From: Escarpia spicata
Lineage: Eukaryota > Annelida > Polychaeta > Sabellida > Siboglinidae
Length of the DNA: 64,000 bases
NCBI GenBank assembly: GCA_963995525.1
Contig: OZ023205.1
Location: 52,322,214-52,386,213 of the forward strand
Direction of reading: 5' to 3'
Below are positions 1-10,900 of the stretch, one piece after another (position 1 is the stretch's first letter; every line of letters begins with the position of its first letter). The notes beneath the pieces are model-generated. The model saw nothing but the letters and a program-made list of their open reading frames with translations, ran no database searches and was not told the DNA's origin. Made by a program: the position numbers and the translations under genes.

Positions 1-205
1 CAGCAACATGGCGCAGCGTACAAGTACAGTCGACAGATCTGCACCAGTGCTCCTTCATCCTCATGCGGGAAGTGTGAGACCCCCCATCTCATCCAGAAGA
101 TCCGTGTAGCCAAACTTCCGCTCAGTCGCAGCATCCGGGAAGTGTGAGACCCCCATCTCATCCAGAAGATCCGTGTAGCCAAACTTCTGCTCAGGCGCAG
201 ACAGT
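1..205 (-). CDS. Partial exon of a possible divergent gene, family unknown
   Basis: Read on the minus strand, a consensus acceptor (CTCAG) ends at 206 and is followed by an open frame starting LSAPEQKFGYTDLLDEMG. A 23-residue segment (about KFGYTDLLDEMGVSHFP plus six residues) then occurs twice in tandem, followed by a stretch containing EDEGALVQICRLYLY up to the window edge. The repeat is 69 bp in one copy and 70 bp in the other, because a C run is 5 versus 6 long. As printed, the extra base breaks the frame in the second copy met by the ribosome. It could be an assembly homopolymer error or a real frameshift. I do not recognise the family. It would be transcribed away from the promoter-like DNA near 960-1100. 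The plus strand is less convincing as coding. Confidence 0.4.
66..204. repeat. Tandem duplication, 70 + 69 bp
   Basis: Units 66-135 and 136-204 match apart from a few substitutions and the length of one C run. The unit falls inside the possible minus-strand exon and would add 23 codons. Confidence 0.85.
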
Positions 206-959
206 CTGAGACGGATCGGGTGACACTGACAGCCAAGTTGACGCTAAGAAACAAGTACACAATACCAATGTATTTCATGAACACAAGTATTACTAACAAT
301 AAAAGCCCCTCCCCAGTACTATAATTCTGTGACTGTAGTTTATGTTGCGCCTTTTGTTTATTTTGTTAGTACTGAATTATATACAGTGTAACTGTATGTC
401 ATAAAGGGACATACCAAGGCAAGTTGTACTAATATAAAACATAATTCCATTGAATAAAGTATAACTGTCATCCCTAAAACAACATAATCTGAGCATGTAT
501 ATAATTATCACTATTATTTTATGTCAACTATACTGGTTCTGGCGTGCCTGGATAACCCCTGGACGGCTGAACATCAACAAGACCACGAATATAAAATTAT
601 AGGCAAACGTCCAATAATTTCTTGATACAGGGTTCAAAGACTAACTATGGAGACAACATGAATATATATGTGTTATTTACATTGTCAGTGTTATCGAGAA
701 CATATAAAACACAGAAATTGTACTTACTCTGGGTGCTATTGATACAGTCACTGCCCTGGGCCTGGCATCGTGGTCGGACCCGAAGACGTCGTCGTCACAT
801 ATTCAACAACAAATTCCACTTGCACAGTCTTTCTTTCACGTGCTAACGGCAGCTGCGCAATATTGCGTCGTTTCGCGGCACGGAAACTTTCGACCAAATG
901 GCATAATGTCGTTTTAGAAAGCTAAAGAAACGCGGAGAATAAACTCTCGATCCTATCGA
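206..959. other. No gene recognised; possible minus-strand donor
   Basis: AT-rich, with no supported exon. A good minus-strand splice donor (CCCAGA|GTAAGT) lies near 727-738, so a non-coding or 5' exon of a leftward gene is possible. I could not find a start codon in a phase that joins the exon at 205. Confidence 0.35.
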
Positions 960-1100
960 ATGTAGCTGTATTACAAGCTGACGTCATAGGTTGGACGCAT
1001 TACAACCAATCAGAACATTTGACTTGACGGAATCCTCTGATTCCGTCATCACGTGATGAGCCTAACCAATCGTTGTAGGTTTACCCATTCGTTTATCCCT
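960..1100. promoter_or_regulatory. Promoter-like region (CRE, CCAAT, E-box, palindrome)
   Basis: Within 140 bp there are a perfect CRE palindrome TGACGTCA (979-986), two CCAAT boxes (1006-1010, 1066-1070), a TCACGTGA E-box (1049-1056) and a 10-bp inverted repeat TGACGGAATC/GATTCCGTCA (1025-1034, 1039-1048). The surroundings (840-1290) are richer in CpG than the flanks. It could drive a leftward gene, a rightward gene, or both. Function is inferred from motifs only. Confidence 0.4.
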
Positions 1101-1898
1101 GAAGCGACAAGAGAGGCGGTCATTTATAGACTGGATTATTCAGGCAGCAGCGGTGCCATCTTAAAATAGTTTATATCATGCAGAGCGAAAACAGGGCTTT
1201 CCCGTGATATGCGCCATGATGGAATGGCAGTATTTTTCGCGACGCAATCGTTCGCGGAAAAATGCATAATGTTCCATTATTCACGCTTCGTTTGACAAAA
1301 ACAAAGACTTAGCAATGATAGGCATCAAACAAAATGCATGTTTTGTGACATAAACAGGTGTATTTCGGTAGTATAATGTATATGAATGGGAAGTTGAATA
1401 ATTTTTATACATAGAAATGTCAATAACTCAAAACTCATTTTATTTTCAAAAATCCGCAAATTTCGACCCGAGCCTCCCCTTAATAGGGTCTTGTGCCCTC
1501 AGTATAAAATTCGTCTTCATTTTCATCATCGTAAAAATTACCATAGCCGCTGCCCTCACACACATCTGTATCTGCCATCTTTCACACTCCTGTTGTATGG
1601 TGCATTCACTTTACGATGAACGACACTGATTTGGTGGTATCCTGAATTCCCAAGTAAAAACATGACATTGGCCGTGTTAAATTTGCTGCTTCCAATTGAG
1701 TTGCGATATGCTAATGGAAAGGATTTCCATAACAGTGGCAAACTGTGTCAAGTATGTTTGTTTTAATATGTTGGGTGTAGCATGGTACAGCTGTTGCAAA
1801 CACACAGGACTGGTAGAACACGATTAAAACAACCAATTCTAGCATGTTAACCCTTCTCATTGCTGCGTACTAACACTGGTTTGTCTACTCTGTTTCAG
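1101..1898. other. No exon recognised
   Basis: The missing first half of ILEI domain 1 should precede the exon at 1899, but I found no matching exon here. One short minus-strand frame (1480-1578) starts MADTDVCEGSGYGNF; it is too short to call. Confidence 0.4.
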
Positions 1899-1949
1899 AT
1901 AAGACACGCAAGTTTGTAGATATTAAACATTTCGACACATATTCAGAAG
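1899..1949 (+). CDS. Exon 1 (first recognised): ILEI-1, HFDTYSE segment
   Basis: Preceded by TGTTTCAG and followed by GTAAGT. It begins with the last two bases of a codon (phase 1 entry) and ends in phase 1. It carries FVDIKHFDTYSE, the ILEI strand equivalent to VGHFDTYSQ in domain 2. Here the domain has an extra intron, because the equivalent domain-2 exon is 110 bp. Confidence 0.8.
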
Positions 1950-4900
1950 GTAAGTGGCACTTTGCTCTACGTTGTCCCAATAACATTGTTACCAACATGT
2001 TTTTCATTCATTTCCTGGTACTTCATGTCCTTGACCTGTTTGATACATGACTGAAATATTGCCCAGAAATACCACAGATAGTCTTGTTTCAAGCATTCTC
2101 TTTTAATACTGTTGTACTAACGACCCTTGTAAAACCGCATGTCTCCTCAGAAAATGGAGTTTTTTCTGGATATGAACAAGTTAAAGTTAACCTAAACTAA
2201 ACTAGTGTTAACTAATTCATATAAAGAACATAACAACAATCAGTACACATGTTATATGACTACAAGTTTACATCTTTCTGGCGAACTTTTGAAGCATGAT
2301 GCTTGTCATGTTTGTATGAGGTATTGTGTAGTCGACATGTAACGAGTGTACGTTTGTGCAATGTGGTGATGTGTTCTGTTTCAGATTCACCGTTGATACG
2401 ATACTTAAAGTTGGGAATAAAAGACACTCATGTTATCCTGGCTGCGACCCAGGATGAGGCTAGCATGAGGTACGCACGTGTGATGACATCATTATTTGTA
2501 GAAAGGAAGTATGGTCATATCAGTGCAATGATTGAAATAAGGAAAAACCTAGACAAGTGGCTTATGTTTAGAAGAAAACACTACTTTCTGCTGTTTTGTT
2601 GTGTTTATATCTGAGTGACTTGTGGCCAAAAGCAGTTTTGATCTCGTCAGTAAATTTGAATTCTCCATGATTAATGGAGGAATGTAATTAAATTTTTTAG
2701 TAGAAATGTTTGAAAAACTACCAGGCTAAAACGTGATTGTCCGTTTTATAGCCGAGAGTGTGTTTCATCCTTCAGTGCCATGTTCACCTGTTGCTCATTT
2801 TCCGTAGTTTGAATGCCAGTTGTGACACTGCTTAGTTTATTAAACACAGCAGTTCAGAACACTGGAACTGGAAACATCTTTACTTGGTAGAAAACAAATA
2901 CATATAACATCATTTTCATAAACAAGAAACACCTGCCGGGAGAATCTTACTAAGGCTTACAGGTATGCCGCTAACATGCAAGCCCCGGCCACCCATTAGT
3001 CTCACTAAATAACTACAACTGTCTACTACTCTCAATGTGGCGCACACATCACATGTAGGTTAAATATACACAAGTGCGTCCCATATTTGCATTGTCAATC
3101 GGAAGACAGTACATGATGTTTGTTGGTAGGCGAAGTGGTGGTCTTATGAGATGTTGTGTTGTCCACTTGTGCCTATCTGTTGGTTGCTCCCCACAGCTTG
3201 AGGGACGACGCTAAGACGATGATGCACTACTACGGAAGCAGTGCTGTCGACAAACTCGGCTTCCGAGACAGCCTCGTGGTGATTGGTCAGCGTGGACTGA
3301 CCCACGGCAGTGCCATGGAGAAGGTGAGATGGCTCGTCGAGTAATGACCAGTTGAAATAATCAAACGTAGGGCGCAGTGATTGAGCAGTTAGGTCTGTCG
3401 TTTGGAGGAACCGATGTTTGAATAGTGGTGTCGGGCGGGCGGGGATTCGGTACACAAATTGTTTGTATGTTTTTAAAATGCTACTTGGCAATAAGCCGTC
3501 TACTACTAGTTCGGTCGCTGTATCAAAACTTGGGCAATTTAGTTCTTCCTACGTTGCCTGTGTCTTTCGGAAGAGACTCTATCGGGTGTCTGTGCTAGGG
3601 GAAGTAAAAGATCCCACACAGAGAAATGGAAAAAACCTGTCATGGACTCGCTAAGCTGGGATCACATTCTCTAAACTCCCAATGCCAGAGTAATCGGCCT
3701 AATGATTGTGGGCATTTACTGGAAGATGAAATTACCAGTGCACATCGGTACATACAACTATGCATTAAAATTAAATAACTCCTAAAAATGTAAGTAACAT
3801 AAAACTATACATCAATAAAAATATAGTGTAAGTAATAGTTTGACATCATGACTATGTACTCAGATTTGGCTTAGAAAGCCACATCTAAAAGTATGTACTG
3901 GCGCTTCCCAATGTTGCTGTATGCTGTAGGAAAAAATCATTTCAACAAAAAAACCTGGACAAACTCTTCCATCAGATATTCATATTTTAAATATCAATCA
4001 TATATTTAATAAAATATTTGTGCAAACAAATTGTTTAAAAAGTTACTTTGAGTTTACTTTTTTTTACTTTGAGTGAAGTATTTCCAATTTTAAAATGGTG
4101 AAACATGCTGGCACCATTAGTAACATTGTGTATAGCAAGATGCTGACAATAATATTTGGTAAGTGTACAGGGTTGATCATGGCTTTTTCAAGCGAGTTGT
4201 TAATGCAGCGACTTATAGCAGACAGCAAACTTGATGTAACTATGCTCAGCGCAGCTGAAATATTTGTGAGAGTTGTACTATGGATGTGTCTTGACCTGAT
4301 GAATTCTTACTCGCACACCATTTGATAAACAAACATGGACCATAGCCAGGAGAAATGCATGCAGCCATAAGTAAAGTAAATCAGTCACATATGAGACATA
4401 TTGCCAGCTAGTGTGATGACCAGTTCCCGTAAACCGTGTCCTTTCTGTCCACAGTTGGTGACACGAGAACCAGCCCACGAGTTCGCCAACAACGCCGAGT
4501 TGAAGGGATGTCTCAGTCTACCAAGTACGCTTCCTTCAATTACTCGCATTCATACGTCACAACTCACAGCCGTGGTCTCTGTTTTTACTTGCACTTTGTT
4601 CAAACTTTTCTAGCTCTTTGTTCCTACTTTACTCACACTTTGTTCCTACTTTACTCACACTTTGTTCCTACTTTACTCACACTTTGTTCCTACTTTACTC
4701 ACACTTTGTTCATACTTTACTCACACTTTGTTCATACTTTACTCACACGTTGTTCATACTTTACTCACACTTTGTTCATACTTTCCTTACACTTTGTTCA
4801 TACTTTACTCACACTTTGTTTGTACTTTACACACACTTTGTTCATACTTTACTCACACTTTGTTTATACTTTACTCACACTTTGTTCGTACTTTACTCAC

Positions 4901-7900
4901 ACTTTGTTCATACTTTACTCACACTTTGTTCATACTTTACGCACACTTTGTTCATACTTTACTCACACTTTGTTCATACTTTACTCACACTTTGTTCATA
5001 CTTTACTCACACTTTGTTCATACTTTACTCACACTTTGTTCATACTTTACTCACACTTTGTTCATACTTTACTCACACGTTGTTCATACTTTACTCTAAA
5101 TTTGTTCACACTTTCTTCATACTCCACTCACAATTTGTTCATACATTGCTTTCACTTTGTTCATACTTTACCCAACTTCATGGTTTACTTACTAGTGGAA
5201 TGGATTGAATGTCATTTCTCTTTGAAAATGTTTTTAAAATTAAAAGTTTTGTAGAAAATGCTTAAAACTACCTGAAATTTTGTTTCACTAAACCAGGCCG
5301 TAGACTACATTTTGTTTTGACAAAGTTGGAGTGGATTGTAAGTGACTGTGCGATATATCTGTCACAGTGTGTTGATCCAGCTGTAAGAAATAACCATACT
5401 ATGCACATTAAGGGTGTAGTGAGAAATTCTGATATGTAGACTGTGTTGGTTGTAGTTGGGAAACTCAACACAGAACCGCTGCAGGTTGTGAGCAAAGATG
5501 TGCCAAAAGAAGATGCTGGGCCAAAGGTAGGACTCTAAAAGACAATGTTTGTTACAGAGCAATTTTTGTGAGATTTTATTAATATGTTGTAAAATTGCCA
5601 ATTTGAGGCTCCACTTGTGTTGGACAAATTGTGACTCTTTATGAGAAAGTGGTGTAATTTTTGAAAGCAGTGACAACTTCCCATTTTGTTTGATCATTTC
5701 TTATAGTAAATAGAGAATATATTAAAATATGAACATGTGGACATAACAACGACTTCAATCACCGCCGCTTCAACTCGTACCAGAGGCAACGCATATCGCT
5801 ACTTCCAGACATTCACCCGCATCGACGCATACAAGCACTCATTCTTTCCAAGCACCATCAAATCATGGAACAAATGCACACAACAGCTAGTTAGCAAACA
5901 ATCTACACCACCTGCTACTTGCGACGGCCCACCCAAGCCAGCGCTACACTACCCGCTACTTGCGACGGCCCACCCAAGCCAGCGCTACACCACCCGCTAC
6001 TTGCGACGGCCCACCCAAGCCAGCGCTACACCACCCGCTACTTGCGACGGCCCACCCAAGCCAGTACTACACCACCCGCTACTTGCGACGGCCCACCCAA
6101 GTCAGCGCTACACCACCCGCTACTTGCGACGGCCCATCCAAGCCAGCGCTACACCCGCTACTTGCGACGGCCCACCCAAGCCAGCACTACACTACCCGCT
6201 ACTTGCGACGGCCCACCCAAGCCAGCACTACACCACCCGCTACTTGCAACAGCCCACCCAAGCTCGACAGTACTCTAGCCACATACGTGTGGCTCATACA
6301 GAGTTCTGAGCTATACTTAAGAAGAAGAAGAATGACACATAATGTTATTAAATTAGGTGCACTTTGATAAAAAAAATGGAATTGGGACAATTTATTTATA
6401 TGAAAACCCAGACAGGTTTTGTGTTGGTGTGCCAGTGATAATCATATTAACTGTTAATATGGTGATATGTCCTGCGATTAGTTGAATTATATTGGAAACA
6501 GGCTTAGCCAGACACCCGTTTTCCATCTCGAAGACGGGCAAACCCCCAAAACACTGGAAAATTTAATACATCTTTTTTAACACTGTCTTTCCTGCTTTTT
6601 TCATTCATTGTCAGTTTAATTTGTGAACAATTTAAAATGCCTCTTTACACTTAAATAAAGGTGTGTTTTTATTTGCTGGATGATTTACAAAACAATCAAA
6701 TCGGCAAGACTCGACTTCAAAGTAAACCAAAGCAAACAATAAACTTTTCATTGTGATACGTGACAATTAAACAGTATTTAGATGTGTGGAAATTACATTT
6801 GATAAGATCCAACCTAGTTGTTTGCTAGAGCGTTTTCATAAACAGCTGATGTGTTGTGAGCAGGTGAAGGTTGGAGCAGAGTTGGACAAGTGTGGGGTGA
6901 AGGAAGCGTGTGGAACCACGGCGTTCCCCGTACACCTGTTCACGGGAAAGGGCAACTCCGAGGGACCCAAAATCTGCGTCAACGGGAAATAGTGAGTTTT
7001 GTCCGTAAAATCCGAAAATTGAATCTACATTGCTTGGCGTCGTCCTATACACGGTGCCTGCATTTCATTCCATACATTGTAAATGTTAGGGACAGTAATG
7101 GAGTTTCTGGAGACTGACATTGGCTACTCTATGCTGGTTTTGAAATGACTAGTTTTGGTAGAATTTGTTACAATAAACCAACCATTTCTTCTCATGTTGT
7201 AGTTGAAATGGTAAATTATATTCCAGATTAAGCTGACATTGTTTTTCGGTTTTTATATATATAATGTTCTTTTGATAAATTGCAATGAACAAGCCCAAAA
7301 CAGTATTCGCAATTTGAATATTGCATACACAAATTATTAAAATTGTATACAAAACATTCAAATTGTAAACACCAACTATTGGCATTATTGACAAGGCACG
7401 CAGACACGCAGACACGCAGACACGCAGGCACGCAAGTTCTTGGAATTTTGAAGTGTGTTGGTTTCCACAACCGAAACCACAAATAGGACAAAGTATAACT
7501 GATTTGGCAAAGTTCATCTTTCTACCACCCTTCACTTGAGAAGGTGATTCCAGGTCACTTTATTCATGGCGGGTTTTGGTCAGTTGTAAATGCATAAGGG
7601 ATCATCTCAGACCGTTGATGTCCAGTATCAGATGAAATTACTTTTATCTAGCATCAGTTCGACGTTCTGAGATGACCCCTAAGTATAATTGAGCAATGCC
7701 AATGGTTGTGTGAGGTGTGTTTGTAATTTCCCACAGTGTGATGGCGGATGGACTGAACGATGGGGGGAGAGGATTCAACATCGCTATCGTCAACCCAAAA
7801 ACCATGGCTGTCAGTCGTGTTGGACATTTCGACACATATTCACAAGGTGAGAGACGCACTCACTCCAAGCATCAGAATTCATCAGCAACCAATTTTGGTT

Positions 7901-10900
7901 TAAACGTCAACATTTTAAGCAGTCTGTTCTGTATGGATTAGCCAACTATTAGTAATTTCTCACTGATAACGTAAATGTTATACCCACTGCATAGAAGCTA
8001 AATAAGGTGGTGCTAATCTAAATTTCACAAAAGCAGTTTCTTCCTAATAGTGGGGACAGATATTTGGTAACAGATTAGGATCCCATTATGTAGTTTTGTA
8101 CTGATAGTGGAGACAAATATCTGGTATCAAATTAGGATCCTATTACCCATTTGACAGAATAATGACGGATTACCAAGAATTGCTTTTTGATGTCGAGCAC
8201 ATGCCCCTGCTACGAATAATTTGAACAGCGAACTTCCTTACATTAATGATGTAATGCCGTGTTCACATAAAGAAGTTCAACCCTCTTAACTTTAGACTGA
8301 TTTATGATATACAAGTTTTTGCAGTGCCTCGTGTCCTCTCTACAATCATTCCAAACTTTGCAATTGTCGTACACATGCAGTTTATCCAGTTTACTTCTCC
8401 TGCTTAACACCGTGTGAACACAGTTTAAGGTATAGACCAAGGGTAGTGTGGTATTGTAATAACATCACCCACAGATTTAGAGGGACTGAAACAAATTTTA
8501 AAAACATTCTTTATCCTAACACAGTACCTATTTAAACAAATGAACTTAGAAAACTAGTAAAAGTCCCCCAAAAAAATTTGGCTTGGTAAGTAAAGAATAA
8601 TTGACTTTGTAACTACCTATTTTGTTCCTCTTTCAGATAGCAGTAATCTGGAGATATTCCTAGAAATGATGAATGCAGATGACATCATATTGGCAGTAAT
8701 CCACGACGATGCCTCTAAAAAGTAAGCCAGCAGTCAATTTCAAGGTTTGCCTAGAACGTTGCTTTCTAGTGACAATTATTTGTAACAATAATGTTGTGTG
8801 CTAACTTTGTTAATGCAGATTAATAAATAATTGGTCACTGCGATGCCCGTTGCTATTGTTGTAACAGTGATTGTGCAAGTTATTTGTATTCATTTAAAAT
8901 AAATGGTTTATAAAATTACCGTTTTCGTCAATAAACTATGCCATTGTGTATCTCCAGTGAGACATAGTTCTTGTGACGTGGGCACACTGCCGATGAACAC
9001 GCCAGTAATGACGACTAGTGGTGACCTTGACATGACCGACTGATGGTGATAGTGAACTGTGCTATCTGACACAGGTTGTAAATGTTGTAAATCTGTCCAT
9101 TACTTTTATGTTTGCATGTGTAGTATGCATGGTATTGCATGTCTACCGTACCGTACCTAACAGAAGCCAACCAGCTGTATTAAGGATGCATATCTTTAAT
9201 TATAATAATATTAATTGTTTTAATTTCATTTGTATGTAAATTTACATAAATAAACGGAACAGTTATTTTACATTTATGTTAGTAATATAATTGTACTATA
9301 CAGCAATTAGGAAAAATGTGAATAATCATGCTACTGAAAGTGGTGAAATGGAAATCTTTGAGGATGACTAGGTTTCCCCGTCAACAGGTGTGAAGCCATG
9401 CCTAGACAAAACACATGCACAATACTATGCAAATCTTGTGGCATACATAGTACAGTACAGTACAGTTGATCTTACCCTTCCAGATATATTTCCCCTCACC
9501 CTGGATGTCCCCCGCTCATACCACCCTGAGCTGTTGGTGGATTAGGCAGCACTGTGCATTATTCACTGTGCCTTATGTACAGAGAGATTTGTGTTTTGCA
9601 GGCTCTATTGTGGTATTATTAGTTCCAGCATTTTTTAAAGTTGTGTGTTGTGACTACATTTGAGTTGTGTTGGTATGTTGCATGGAACAATGAGTCGGCT
9701 GTGTGAACTGTACGGAACAAATGACGAACTGGGAATAAGTGCTGTGATAAATCAGAACACTGAGCTGGCTTGGGGAAACCATGGAATTTTTATCCAGCTA
9801 CAATTCGATATAAAGATGAAAGAACGTGGCGCTCTTAGTTCTTGTGGAACCTACAAGTTTCATGGGGCTGTTTGCTTGTTTGAAACCGGCATGTTCCATG
9901 ACGTGTTCCATTGCATGTTCCACAGCATGTTCCACGAGGTTCTTTGCATGTGAGGAACTTGTATATTCCATAGTGTGTTCCATGAAGTTATTTATGAAGT
10001 TATTTGCTTGTATGCAACCTGCATGTTCCTTGGTATTTTCCATGGGGTTTTTTGTTGGCGTGGAACCTAAATGTTCCTTGGCATGTTCCTTGGTGTTGAT
10101 TGCTTGTTTAATGCTACATTTTCCACAGGGCTCTTACCTTGTATTGAACAGATCCTGCATGTGCCTTAGGCTGTGTTAAGCTGCATGTTGCCTTGGTTGG
10201 TCATTCCCCTTGTGTATCTGTTTCCCAGTTTGAACCTCCCTGTACGCATGCTGATGGCAAACCTGGGCTCGACCATGATCGAGAAGCTCAACTTCCGAGA
10301 TGTCTGGGGTTTTGTGGGCCAGAGTGGCATCAATGGACACTCGACCATAGAGGAGGTGCTGGTCTCGTGTTGAGCTTTGTTGCATGTATTGCGTTGGTCC
10401 TTGTCTTGTATTGTGGCTTGTCTTGTGTCTTGTCATGTGTTGTTGTGACTTGTCTTGTTTTGAGTTTTGTTGCTTATCTTGTGTTGTTGCCTGTCTCGTG
10501 TTGGTCCTTGTCTTGTATTGGTTCTTGTGTTGGTCCTTGTTGCCTGTCTCGTGTTGGTCCTTGTCTTGTGTTGGTCCTTGTCTTGTGTTGGTCCTTGTTT
10601 CGTGTTGGTCCTTGTGGCTTGTCTTGTTGTGGTCCTTGTCTCGTGTTGTTGCTTGTCTTGTGTTGATCCTTGTCTTGTTTCATGTTGGTCATTGTGGCTT
10701 GTCTCGTATTCGTCCATAATGCTTTTGTGTCAGTCTTTGTTGCTTCTAGCACAATCCCTGTTTATGTTAGCCTGGTTCCTACCCATTAGATTAGTTTTGG
10801 TGCAGAAGAGGGTGAAATGTAACAGGGCTGTGACTTTGACATGCAACATGTTGTGACACATTCAAGGGGGGCACTTACACAATGTCAGGGTGAATTTGCC

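Noticed and set aside
622..846. 74-codon plus-strand frame
   Set aside because: No homology, unusual composition, overlaps promoter-like DNA, and no donor in a phase that joins exon 1.
1480..1578. Short minus-strand frame MADTDVCEGSGYGNF...
   Set aside because: 33 codons, acidic, no splice partner or homology that I can support; perhaps a transposon relic.
4436..5254. Long plus-strand frames rich in HTLLTLCSYF-type repeats
   Set aside because: They are translations of the 22-bp minisatellite, open in all three frames; the real exon here is only 4455-4524.
5460..5526. Alternative 42-bp exon starting after CTGCAG (5485-5526)
   Set aside because: Its phase would not join exon 6; the 71-bp version does.
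10433..10752. Minus-strand frames rich in QDKDQHKTRTNTRQ
   Set aside because: Translations of the TTGTCTTGTGTTGGTCC repeat.
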